This document shows, one piece after another, positions 1 to 7,711 of a stretch of DNA of 64,000 bases (the first letter of the stretch is position 1; the number at the start of each line of letters is the position of its first letter). The notes under the pieces were generated by a model that ran no database searches, was not told the DNA's origin, and saw only the letters and a program-made list of their open reading frames with translations. The DNA is taken from NCBI GenBank assembly GCA_026398875.1, contig JAPLSB010000017.1, forward strand, positions 310,001-374,000, in the 5' to 3' direction. A program made the translations under genes and the position numbers. Source of the DNA: Gammaproteobacteria bacterium (GTDB lineage: Bacteria > Pseudomonadota > Gammaproteobacteria > Nevskiales > Nevskiaceae).

Positions 1-630
1 GGCGCTGATCGCGGTAAAAATCAGCATCCATACCTCGTTACTCACTGACCGCTTCGGTGCAGAAAGCCGAAGCCGACAGTGAGGCAAGAAGGTCCCGCGA
101 AGGTGAGCAGAAAAAGCAGAAGTCAACGCGCCTAAAGCGATAATCGATAGCGAAGCCGACAAAAAACTGCCGTGCTTTATCGCTGTTGTTGCAGCGATCA
201 AAAGAAACGCAATTCCAGCTCCACTTATCCCTGAGAACGCGGGAACCATGGGACGATACCAAGGGGTATGGGCCTGCATGAACTGGCTAAGCTGCTGGAG
301 CTTGCCGCGAAACCATACTTCGTCGCTCGAGTGAACTTGGTATTCCCCACCGGTAGGCCGCAGAGTTAGCCAAATACCACGATCTATTCGATTGTCGTCC
401 GTCCACCCCCGGACGGAAATTGAAAGGCTCTCAACTTGCACCGGCAGAGCCTGTGCCCAAAGCTCTTCCAAAGAGTCAGCGCCATACTGAGCATCGCCAA
501 CGCTAAGGGTGAAATCACAGGACTTCGGCCTCGTCGGCACTCCCTGTACAGCCAATTTAGCAAGCGCCTCGATACTGTCCTTGTTTAGACGCAAAGGCGG
601 TACCTTCACGATAGTTCTAAATTCCGGCAT
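1..630 (-). CDS. Unrecognised membrane protein, 5' part only (runs off left edge)
   Basis: An uninterrupted reading frame starts at the ATG at 630 and stays open for 210 codons to the first base of the window, so the C-terminus is missing. An AGGAAA ribosome-binding sequence sits about 5 bases before the ATG, which supports this start. The first ~130 residues look soluble (starts MPEFRTIVKV). Two hydrophobic segments follow, roughly residues 128-152 (around GISGAGIAFLLIAATTA) and 157-176 (around ASLSIIALGALTSAF), then a basic stretch and the start of another hydrophobic segment. I do not recognise a family. Base composition is clearly less GC-rich than the rest of the window, suggesting transfer. 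It lies 28 bases downstream of the Rieske gene on the same strand and could share its transcript. No function is proposed. Confidence 0.7.
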   Translation of the reverse strand, partial: MPEFRTIVKVPPLRLNKDSIEALAKLAVQGVPTRPKSCDFTLSVGDAQYGADSLEELWAQALPVQVESLSISVRGWTDDNRIDRGIWLTLRPTGGEYQVHSSDEVWFRGKLQQLSQFMQAHTPWYRPMVPAFSGISGAGIAFLLIAATTAIKHGSFLSASLSIIALGALTSAFSAHLRGTFLPHCRLRLSAPKRSVSNEVWMLIFTAISA

Positions 631-658
631 CAGATTTTCCTGTGGGCCCCAGCGCCAA

Positions 659-1795
659 TCAAACCCGCGGCAAATCCGCCAACTTCACCACCCCACCCTG
701 CGCATACGCCGCCACCGGCACACTCTTCTCGATCAACAACTCCCGCAACGACTGGATCGCCGGAAAGATCTCCTGATTCCAGTCCTCGCCCTGCGCATCG
801 AATGCCGCCTGCTCGGCTTCGACGATCTCCGTGTCCTGCCCGAAGATGCCGTTGGTGAAGGCGACGATGAACGGCCAGATCACGTGGATCATCCCCGGAA
901 TCGGCGGCTTGCGGATCATCATCAGGCCGTAGGTCTGGTTCTTCCGCTGGGCTGCGTCGGTCGGCCAGTAGCAGTTCCACAGATCCAGCGCCGGTTCGTC
1001 CTTCGGGCTGCCAGCCGTCCAGAACTTCAGCGTCTGATACGGGTACTCGGTGCGGATGGTCATCATGTCGATCGAGCCGTCACTGACCTTGGCCGCACCC
1101 TTGCGATTGATCATGAAGCGCTCGCCGATCGGCTGCTTGCCGGCGGCGCGAGCAAACGTGTAATCGCACTCCACCCAGCCGTCGCCCTTGCGGACGTCGA
1201 GACAGGTGGCGCGGATCGAGCCCATCAGGCTGCGATGCAGGAACTGATGGTTCATGTCCATCAGGTTCTCGTGCATGAAGCTCCAGTGGCAGCCGATCGT
1301 GCGATCCAGCGTGCGGGTCTTGTACTCGCCCTTGGCAAAGGTCGAGACATCCGGGAACGCGGTGTAGCCAGGCGCGGCTTGATCGCCGGTGTAGACGAAC
1401 AGGAAGCCGTAGGCCTCGCGCACCGGATAGCTCTTGACGCCATTCGGCAACTGCTTGCCTTCGTCCAGATACGGCACGTTGACGCAAGCGCCGGTGCGGT
1501 CATAGGTCCAGCAGTGGTAGTGGCACTGCAGGCGTTCGCCACGGACCACACCCATGGTCAGCGGCACCTGGCGGTGGGCACAGCGGTCTTCGAGCGCGAA
1601 CACCTCGCCCTTTTCCGGACGGACCAGCGCGATCGGCTCGCCCGCGAAGCTGACTGCCAGCGACTTACCCGGCTTCAGCTGTTTCGAACGCGCCAGCGGA
1701 TACCAGAAGTTCGGATCGAGGCCGGATTTGCGCAGGTCGGCGGCTTCGAACTTCGGGGCGGGCGCGTGGCGGCGGAGGGCGGTGATCGAGGACAT
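659..1795 (-). CDS. Rieske non-heme iron aromatic ring-hydroxylating oxygenase, alpha subunit
   Basis: A predicted 378-residue oxygenase component that would insert oxygen into an aromatic or polycyclic substrate using electrons from a separate reductase. The Rieske [2Fe-2S] motif is plain: C-A-H then, 17 residues on, C-H-Y-H, about residues 78-100. The catalytic mononuclear iron site is represented by the segment MDMNHQFLH (conserved Asp and two His). I chose the ATG at 1795 rather than the upstream ATG at 1819 because GGAG lies 8 bases before it. No ferredoxin or reductase gene is adjacent, so its electron donor must be encoded elsewhere. Substrate cannot be inferred; KshA-like and vanillate demethylase-like enzymes share this layout. 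Family assignment is secure, specificity unknown. Confidence 0.9.
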   Translation of the reverse strand: MSSITALRRHAPAPKFEAADLRKSGLDPNFWYPLARSKQLKPGKSLAVSFAGEPIALVRPEKGEVFALEDRCAHRQVPLTMGVVRGERLQCHYHCWTYDRTGACVNVPYLDEGKQLPNGVKSYPVREAYGFLFVYTGDQAAPGYTAFPDVSTFAKGEYKTRTLDRTIGCHWSFMHENLMDMNHQFLHRSLMGSIRATCLDVRKGDGWVECDYTFARAAGKQPIGERFMINRKGAAKVSDGSIDMMTIRTEYPYQTLKFWTAGSPKDEPALDLWNCYWPTDAAQRKNQTYGLMMIRKPPIPGMIHVIWPFIVAFTNGIFGQDTEIVEAEQAAFDAQGEDWNQEIFPAIQSLRELLIEKSVPVAAYAQGGVVKLADLPRV

Positions 1796-1883
1796 GCGGA
1801 CAACTCCGGGATGAGTCAAAAATTCGGGTGGGAGCCTAGCACGGGGCTATTCGCGGGTCGGCGGCGGCCGCGGGGATCGAAAA

Positions 1884-2051
1884 GCAACCGTTCAACGCAA
1901 AGGCGCAAAGAAAAAAGAAAGGACGCAAAGACAAGATCCATTCAGGAACAACAGCCGAGCGGATTTTCCTTTTCATCAAACAGCTTTTCGCTGTTCTCTC
2001 TGTTTCCCTTTCTTTTCCCTTTGCGCCTTTGCGTTGAACTTTTGATGTTGC
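1884..2051. repeat. Long imperfect inverted repeat, copy 1 (ACGCAAAGGCGCAAAG family)
   Basis: The 276-base gap between uvrA and the Rieske gene is mostly a dispersed repeat. The left arm (1884-1920) contains ACGCAAAGGCGCAAAG followed by an A/G-rich run; the right arm (2005-2051) carries its reverse complement. Twenty-one bases are perfectly matched between 1890-1910 and 2019-2039. The outer ends GCAAC/GTTGC also pair. The same arms recur at 18884-19063, and a relative lies at 25283-25496. No coding capacity is evident. Confidence 0.85.
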
Positions 2052-2071
2052 TTCGCAGACGCCGTCCTGGA

Positions 2072-4933
2072 TCAGCCCTTCAGCAACGGCTTCAGGAAGC
2101 GCCCGGTATGCGAACGCTTGATCTTGGCGATGTCTTCCGGCGTGCCGGCACCGACGATCTCGCCGCCGCCGCTGCCGCCTTCCGGGCCCATGTCGATCAG
2201 CCAGTCGGCGCGCTTGATGACGTCAAGGTTGTGCTCGATCACGACGACCGTGTTGCCGGCATCACGCAAGCGGTCGAGCACCTTGAGCAGCTGGGCGACA
2301 TCGTGGAAATGCAGGCCGGTGGTCGGCTCGTCGAGGATGTACAGCGTGCGCCCGGTATCGCGCTTGCTCAGTTCCTTGGCCAGCTTCACGCGCTGCGCTT
2401 CACCGCCGGACAAGGTCGTGGCGTTCTGGCCGAGCTTCACGTAGCTCAGGCCGACATCCATCAGCGTTTCCAGCTTGCGCGCCAGTGCCGGCACCGGCTT
2501 GAACAGCGCCAGTGCGTCCTCGATGGTCAGCTCGAGCACGTCGTTGATGCTTTTGCCCTTGTAGCGGATCTCCAGGGTTTCGCGGTTATAGCGCTTGCCC
2601 TTGCAGGTGTCGCAGGTGACGTAGACATCCGGCAGGAAGTGCATCTCCACCTTGATGACGCCATCGCCCTCGCAGGTTTCGCAGCGGCCGCCCTTGACGT
2701 TGAAGCTGAAGCGGCCGGCCTCGTAGCCCCGCTCGCGCGCCTGCGGCACCTGGGCGAACAGTTCGCGGATCGGCGTGAACAAGCCGGTGTAGGTCGCCGG
2801 GTTCGAACGCGGCGTGCGGCCGATCGGTGACTGGTCGATGTCGATGACCTTGTCGAGATGCTCCAGGCCTTCGATGCCTTCACAAGCCGCGTGACGGGTG
2901 CCGGCGTTGTTCAGCGCGCGGGCGGCGTAGCCCAGCAGCGTGTCGTTGATCAAGGTCGACTTGCCGGAGCCGGATACGCCGGTGACGCAGGTCATCAAGC
3001 CAATCGGGATTTCCGCGGTGACCGACTTCAGGTTGTTGCCGCTGGCGCCCTTCAGCACGATCTGCTTTTTCGGATCACGCTTGTGACGGGTCTTCGGCAC
3101 CGGAATGCCGACCGCACCGGACAGGTACTGGCCGGTCAGCGACTTCGGGTTGGCCATCACCTGCGCCGGCGTGCCTTCGGCGACGATCTGGCCACCATGC
3201 ACGCCGGCACCGGGGCCGATGTCGACCACATAGTCGGACTGGCGGATCGCGTCCTCGTCGTGTTCGACGACGATCACCGTGTTGCCGATATCGCGCAGGT
3301 GCACCAGCGTTTTCAGCAGGCGTTCGTTGTCGCGCTGATGCAGGCCGATGCTCGGTTCGTCGAGCACATAGAGCACGCCGACCAGACCGGCGCCGATCTG
3401 CGAAGCCAGACGGATGCGCTGCGCTTCGCCGCCGGACAGCGTTTCCGCGGAGCGCGAAAGCGTCAGGTAATCGAGGCCGACATTGTTCAGGAAGCCGAGC
3501 CGCGAGCTGATTTCCTTGAGGATCTTGTCGGCAATCTCGCCCTTGTGGCCGGGCAGCTTGAGCTGCTGGAAGTGGATTTCGGCGTCCTTCACCGACTTCG
3601 CGACCACGTTCGGCAGGCTGGTGCCGGCCACGAACACATGGCGCGCCGAGCGGTTCAGGCGATCGCCACTGCATTCCGGGCAGGGCTTGTCGGACAGGTA
3701 CTTGGCCAGCTCCTCGCGCACCGCGACCGATTCGGTTTCCTTGTAACGGCGCTCCAGGTTCGGCAGCACGCCTTCGAACTTGTGGATGCGGGTGACGATC
3801 TTGCCGCGCTCGTCCGGGTACTCGAAAGCGATCTTGTCGTCGCCGCTGCCGTACAGCACTGCATTGCGCGCCTTTTCCGGCAGCTTCTGGAACGGCTTGT
3901 CGGTGTCGAACTTGTAGTGCTTGGCCAGTGATGACACCAGCGCCCAGTAGTACGGATTGCGGCGGTCCCAGCCGCGGATCGCGCCCTCGGCGAGGCTGGC
4001 GTCCGGATGGGTAACGACGCGATCGGCATCGAACACCTGCAGCTGGCCCAGGCCATCGCAAGTGGCGCAGGCGCCGCTCGGCGAATTGAACGAGAACAGC
4101 CGCGGTTCGAGATCTTCCAGCGAATAGCCGCAATGCGGGCAAGCCATGCGGGCGGAAAACGTGATGTCCCCGTTTCCACTCCCCTCTCCCCCCGGGAGAG
4201 GGGCCGGGGGTGAGGGGCTGTGCGGCGCGACCAGCGCCAGCCCATCGCTCAAACGAAGCGCGGTTTCAAACGACTCGGTGATCCGCTGCTGGATGTCCGG
4301 GCGCACCTTGAAGCGATCGACGACGATCTCGATGTCGTGCTTCAGCTTGCGGTTCAGCGTCGGGACTTCGTCCAGCTCGTAGACCTTGCCGTCGACGCGG
4401 GCGCGCACGAAGCCTTGGGCGCGCATCTGCTCGAACCATTCGGCGTGCTCGCCCTTGCGGCCGCGAACCACCGGCGCCAGCAGCATCCACGCCGATTCGG
4501 CCGGAAGCGCCAGCACGTGATCAACCATCTGCGCCACGCTCTGCGCTTCCAGCGCCACCGCCGGATGATCCGGGCAGTACGCGGTCCCGACGCGGGCATA
4601 AAGCAGGCGCAGGTAGTCGTAGATTTCGGTGACCGTGCCGACCGTCGAGCGCGGGTTGTGGCTGGTCGATTTCTGCTCGATCGAGATCGCTGGCGAAAGG
4701 CCTTCGATCGAATCGACATCGGGCTTCTGCATCATCGACAGGAACTGCCGCGCGTAGGCCGACAGGCTTTCGACGTATCTACGCTGGCCTTCCGCGTACA
4801 GCGTGTCGAACGCCAGGCTGGACTTGCCGGAACCGGACAGCCCGGTGATCACGATCAGCTTGTCGCGAGGCAGTTCCAGCGAAATATTCTTCAGATTGTG
4901 CGTGCGCGCACCGCGTATGCGGATCGAATCCAT
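2072..4933 (-). CDS. uvrA: UvrABC excinuclease subunit A
   Basis: The DNA damage-recognition ATPase of nucleotide excision repair, which loads UvrB at lesions. The 953-residue product has the expected tandem ABC layout: Walker [10 protein letters not shown] at about residues 31-39, a first signature [12 protein letters not shown] near 500, a second Walker [10 protein letters not shown] near 655, a CxxC zinc module ([15 protein letters not shown]) near 755-780, and a second signature [12 protein letters not shown] near 845. An earlier CPHC zinc finger is near 264. Length is slightly above the roughly 940 residues usual in enterics because about 15 residues (near 239-255, rich in Pro and Gly) derive from a palindromic DNA repeat. 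No LexA box (CTG-N10-CAG) is evident upstream. It is followed on the minus strand by the repeat and the Rieske gene. Confidence 0.98.
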   Translation of the reverse strand: MDSIRIRGARTHNLKNISLELPRDKLIVITGLSGSGKSSLAFDTLYAEGQRRYVESLSAYARQFLSMMQKPDVDSIEGLSPAISIEQKSTSHNPRSTVGTVTEIYDYLRLLYARVGTAYCPDHPAVALEAQSVAQMVDHVLALPAESAWMLLAPVVRGRKGEHAEWFEQMRAQGFVRARVDGKVYELDEVPTLNRKLKHDIEIVVDRFKVRPDIQQRITESFETALRLSDGLALVAPHSPSPPAPLPGGEGSGNGDITFSARMACPHCGYSLEDLEPRLFSFNSPSGACATCDGLGQLQVFDADRVVTHPDASLAEGAIRGWDRRNPYYWALVSSLAKHYKFDTDKPFQKLPEKARNAVLYGSGDDKIAFEYPDERGKIVTRIHKFEGVLPNLERRYKETESVAVREELAKYLSDKPCPECSGDRLNRSARHVFVAGTSLPNVVAKSVKDAEIHFQQLKLPGHKGEIADKILKEISSRLGFLNNVGLDYLTLSRSAETLSGGEAQRIRLASQIGAGLVGVLYVLDEPSIGLHQRDNERLLKTLVHLRDIGNTVIVVEHDEDAIRQSDYVVDIGPGAGVHGGQIVAEGTPAQVMANPKSLTGQYLSGAVGIPVPKTRHKRDPKKQIVLKGASGNNLKSVTAEIPIGLMTCVTGVSGSGKSTLINDTLLGYAARALNNAGTRHAACEGIEGLEHLDKVIDIDQSPIGRTPRSNPATYTGLFTPIRELFAQVPQARERGYEAGRFSFNVKGGRCETCEGDGVIKVEMHFLPDVYVTCDTCKGKRYNRETLEIRYKGKSINDVLELTIEDALALFKPVPALARKLETLMDVGLSYVKLGQNATTLSGGEAQRVKLAKELSKRDTGRTLYILDEPTTGLHFHDVAQLLKVLDRLRDAGNTVVVIEHNLDVIKRADWLIDMGPEGGSGGGEIVGAGTPEDIAKIKRSHTGRFLKPLLKG
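4179..4220. repeat. Palindromic repeat captured in frame inside uvrA
   Basis: A C/G-only palindrome, CCCCTCTCCC (4181-4190) and GGGAGAGGGG (4194-4203), followed by a GGGGG-TGAGGGG tail. This type of element is common between genes in GC-rich gammaproteobacteria. Here it lies within uvrA and is read as a Ser/Pro/Gly-rich insertion ([13 protein letters not shown]) just before the first zinc-finger region, where E. coli UvrA has an unrelated short linker. The reading frame is kept. Confidence 0.8.
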
Positions 4934-4961
4934 GGACGGGAGGGTTCAAAAGGGACCGGCA

Positions 4962-4967
4962 ACTATA
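4962..4967 (-). promoter_or_regulatory. Candidate uvrA promoter -10
   Basis: On the minus strand the sequence TATAGT lies about 30 bases before the uvrA ATG and resembles a sigma-70 -10 element. No good -35 or SOS operator was recognised, so this is a weak call. Confidence 0.35.
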
Positions 4968-5118
4968 TCGGGAATGACCGGCCCGCCTTGGCATGCCACG
5001 CCGACGCAGTGACGCGGCAGCCGTCAGCAGCTCGAATTCGGCACGCAGCGATGGCGAGCCCACAGCCTCGATGCAGCGCGGCTGCCGGCGCAAAGCCTGC
5101 GCAGCCGCGGCGGGATGG

Positions 5119-6255
5119 TCAGCGCGGCCGCTCGAGGAACGCCGCGATCGCCGCTGCACCGGCTGCAGCCGAACGACCGATGGCATCCGGTTCGGCATCG
5201 AAGGTGGCACGGAAGTAGTCGCGCTGGCGCTCGCGCCAGGCGGCGTGACCATTCACGGCATCGCGCAGCGCATGACCCAGGCCGTCAACACTGTCGATCA
5301 CTGGCCCCAGTTCCCAGAACAGGTAGTCCGGATTGCCCTGCCACTTCGCGCCGTGGCTGTTGATGAACAGGCACGGCCGTGGCCGGACCATGAACTCGGC
5401 AATCTGGCTCGACACGTCACCGAGATAGACATCCGCGCCCTGGGTGTAGGTCATGTCGATCGAGGCATCGCTGCCGGTGTCGATCCGCAGGTGCGGGATC
5501 GACCGGTACTTCGCAAGCTTCGAGAGCACCTCCGGCTGATGGCGATCGAACATCCGGATATGCGGCGCGAAGATCAGGTTCCAGTCGCGCGATTCGGCGA
5601 AGAAATCCAGCACCTTGAAGCCGTCGCGCGGCCACGACGACAGGCCGGCTTCGAAATGCGGGTTGTAGAGCACGGTCGGCCGATCATTGGCGAACAGCTT
5701 TTCACGACGCGCATCGAGCCGGGCCACGAGGTCGAACTTGGCGTAGGTCCCAGCGTGGTAACGACCTTCGCGCAAGGTGCCCTGTTCGCGCATCCGCGCC
5801 GCCTGCCGTTCCCCGGCCAGCAGCACGTAGTCGAACTCGATCAGGTCGTCGGCGTAGGTCACTGCGCGGCCCGGCGCACCGTGATTGGTCCAGATCATCC
5901 TGAGCTTCGGCAGCCACAGCTTGCGCAGGATCAGCGAGGTGCGTTCCGGCACCACCACGGCATCGGCTGCCGCGAACAGTCGCCGGTTGCGGATCAGGGT
6001 CAGCGATTTCTCGGGAATGCCGGAGCCGAGGCGCTGCTGCAGCCAGCTGATGAAAGCGTTCAAGCGAAAGCGCTCGACCGGCAGCCGGGCGTCCGGATAC
6101 AGCGCCACCAGCCGTCGCACGACGCGCTCCTGGGCATCGGACGAGCAGACCAGACGGATATCCCAGTCCGGCCGCTGCATCGCCAGTTCCGCGGCGATTG
6201 GCAGGCTGTGCGGAATCTGGTGGGTCTGGGCGATGTACGGAAAGACGACTTTCAT
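5119..6255 (-). CDS. CDP-glycerol glycerophosphotransferase-like enzyme (TagB/TagF family)
   Basis: A 378-residue protein resembling the GT-B fold enzymes that transfer glycerol-phosphate or similar groups onto surface polymers. Visible family landmarks are an N-terminal Rossmann-like start, the segment TNHGAPGRA, NPHFEAGLSSW, the phosphate-binding IFAPHIRMFD and the C-terminal motif ADVYLGDVSSQIAEF, which corresponds to the D-x-S-S motif of TagF/TagB. There is no membrane segment. It is a lone gene, not part of a visible polysaccharide cluster, and occupies the place where most of an MFS transporter gene would be expected between uvrA and ssb. Donor and acceptor are unknown. Start at 6255 is the first ATG; no strong ribosome site was noted. 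Confidence 0.8.
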   Translation of the reverse strand: MKVVFPYIAQTHQIPHSLPIAAELAMQRPDWDIRLVCSSDAQERVVRRLVALYPDARLPVERFRLNAFISWLQQRLGSGIPEKSLTLIRNRRLFAAADAVVVPERTSLILRKLWLPKLRMIWTNHGAPGRAVTYADDLIEFDYVLLAGERQAARMREQGTLREGRYHAGTYAKFDLVARLDARREKLFANDRPTVLYNPHFEAGLSSWPRDGFKVLDFFAESRDWNLIFAPHIRMFDRHQPEVLSKLAKYRSIPHLRIDTGSDASIDMTYTQGADVYLGDVSSQIAEFMVRPRPCLFINSHGAKWQGNPDYLFWELGPVIDSVDGLGHALRDAVNGHAAWRERQRDYFRATFDAEPDAIGRSAAAGAAAIAAFLERPR

Positions 6256-6310
6256 CGAGGCGGGCAGGCAATCCTCAGGTCCGCGACAGCAAGGCGGATC
6301 GGGAGGCAGT

Positions 6311-6674
6311 GGTGGGCCGGTATAGTAACTTCGCGCTCGCTGGCGCTGTCCCCGTGCGGGTGTCGCGCGCGGCTGCTGATCGCGCTGCAGCGTTCTTCAG
6401 GGTACTCAACGATCTGCAAAGCGCGCTGCCTTCGACGATCCCGCGGCGCGTGCCGCCGGAATGCAAGGGTGCAGCGCTGGGCGTGTATTCCAGCGCGCAG
6501 TTGCTCGGCGGATTTGCCGGCGGCTCGCTGGGCATCATCGCCGTAAGCGCGGCCGGCATTGCCGGTGCGTATTCGGTGGCTGCCGCGCTGTCGGCGATCT
6601 GGCTGATAATGGCGATCGGGCTGCGCACTGCCGAAGACGCCGGCGCCCGCCACACGCAACACCCTACGACTTGA
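6311..6674 (+). pseudogene. 3' remnant of an MFS transporter gene
   Basis: The plus frame ending at the TGA at 6672 reads like the last ~95 residues of a major facilitator transporter. From about 6380 it encodes FFRVLNDLQSALPS, then KGAALGVYSSAQLLGGFAGG, then two further hydrophobic segments (transmembrane helices 10-12 of the family). Nothing upstream in any plus frame supplies the missing ~300 residues: the space is filled by the glycerophosphotransferase gene on the opposite strand. There is no plausible start codon or ribosome site. In many gammaproteobacteria the order is uvrA-MFS-ssb, so this is best read as a relic of that transporter. Confidence 0.75.
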
Positions 6675-6695
6675 TCAAGCGGCACGGAGGCAATC

Positions 6696-7196
6696 ATGGC
6701 AACACGCGGCGTCAACAAGGTCATTCTGATCGGCAACATCGGGAAGGATCCCGAGGTCAAGTACTTCCCGAACGGCGATGCGTTCTGCAACCTGACGCTG
6801 GCCACGTCGGAAAGCTGGAACGACAAGTCCTCCGGTGAAAAGAAGGAAAAGACCGAGTGGCACAACGTCGTGTTCACGCGAAAGCTGGCGGAAATCGTCG
6901 GCCAGTACGTCAAGAAAGGCTCGAAGCTGTACGTCGAGGGCAGCTTGCGCACCCGCAAGTGGCAGGACAAGGAAGGCCAGGATCGCTACACCACCGAAAT
7001 CCTCGTCAACGACATGCAGATGCTCGACGGCAAGGGCGGCGGCGGCGGTGGTGGCGGCATGGGCGACGACGACGGCTACAGCCAGATGCCGCCAGCCCGC
7101 AGCAGCGGCCCGGCTTCGCGTCCACCGCAGCGTTCGGCACCGCAGCCGCAGGCAGCACCGGCGGCTGATTTCGAAGACGACGACATCCCGTTCTGA
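6696..7196 (+). CDS. ssb: Single-stranded DNA-binding protein
   Basis: A 166-residue SSB that coats single-stranded DNA in replication, recombination and repair. The OB-fold occupies about residues 1-110 (starts [20 protein letters not shown]). A Gly-rich, Gln/Pro-rich disordered linker follows, and the protein ends in the acidic tip DFEDDDIPF that docks partner proteins. CGGAGG lies about 8 bases before the ATG. It keeps its usual neighbourhood near uvrA. A strong intrinsic terminator follows immediately, so it is probably transcribed alone. Confidence 0.98.
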   Translation: MATRGVNKVILIGNIGKDPEVKYFPNGDAFCNLTLATSESWNDKSSGEKKEKTEWHNVVFTRKLAEIVGQYVKKGSKLYVEGSLRTRKWQDKEGQDRYTTEILVNDMQMLDGKGGGGGGGGMGDDDGYSQMPPARSSGPASRPPQRSAPQPQAAPAADFEDDDIPF

Positions 7197-7213
7197 GCCT
7201 CGCCTCGCGTATT

Positions 7214-7243
7214 GAAAAGCCCCCGCGACAGCGGGGGTTTTTC
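7214..7243 (+). terminator. Intrinsic terminator of ssb
   Basis: A 7-bp GC stem, CCCCCGC (7220-7226) and GCGGGGG (7231-7237), with GACA loop and a following run of five T, 20 bases after the ssb stop codon. Confidence 0.93.
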
Positions 7244-7354
7244 GTTGCAGCAGCGGTATCGCGACCACGCCCCGACCGGCGCACGCAGACGGCCGGGAAC
7301 AGAGTGGCTGCAGGAATGTCGTACGATTTCGCTGCTCCCCGTGCCGCACCGGAC

Positions 7355-7645
7355 ATGACTTCACGCCGCCCCCGCCATCTTTGGCTGCTCGCGCTGACCC
7401 TCGTGGTCGGCCAGTGGCTGGCCGTGGTGCACGGGGTCCAGCACGAACTGAATGCCGGCGCGCAGCTGGTCGCCTGCGAAACCTGCGCCGTCGGCCATGC
7501 CACGGCCGGACCGCCGCTGGCCCGCTTGCTGCCCACGCTGCCGACGCCGTCGTTCGAGTGTCCGGCGGCCATCAGCCGCACAGCGCTGTCGCGCTCCAGC
7601 CTTCAGGTGCCGCCGCCGCGCGGCCCGCCATCACGCCTCGTCTGA
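7355..7645 (+). CDS. Small CxxC-containing membrane-anchored protein upstream of TonB receptor
   Basis: A predicted 96-residue protein starting MTSRRPRHLW, with a basic N-terminus and one hydrophobic segment (WLLALTLVVGQWLAVVHG) that could be a signal anchor or signal peptide. The remainder would be periplasmic and contains HGVQHE and CETCAVGH, possible metal ligands. I chose the ATG at 7355 because it gives a clean signal-like N-terminus. Starts at 7304 (GTG) and 7316 (ATG, preceded by AGGA) are possible. It resembles the small proteins often found in front of zinc-type TonB receptors (DUF2946-like) but similarity is loose. It probably forms an operon with the receptor 66 bases downstream and the MerC-like gene. 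Confidence 0.6.
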   Translation: MTSRRPRHLWLLALTLVVGQWLAVVHGVQHELNAGAQLVACETCAVGHATAGPPLARLLPTLPTPSFECPAAISRTALSRSSLQVPPPRGPPSRLV

Positions 7646-7711
7646 CGAACTGCTGATCCCTTGCGCGTGCGCCTGTCCGCTCACGCTCTTTCGTCTGTTT
7701 CGAGGAACCCC

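Noticed and set aside
38-262. Short minus-strand frame at the left edge
   Set aside because: It lies in a different frame of the longer open gene at 1-630, uses a TTG start and has no ribosome site.
509-2830. Long plus-strand frame (773 codons) opposite the Rieske gene and uvrA
   Set aside because: It is the antisense of two certain genes and a repeat, with Arg/His/Gln-rich composition typical of GC-rich shadow frames.
4934-5118. LexA/SOS box upstream of uvrA
   Set aside because: No CTG-N10-CAG palindrome was found in the gap.
7244-7354. Zur box before the metal-capture genes
   Set aside because: No inverted GTTATA-type motif was recognisable in this stretch.
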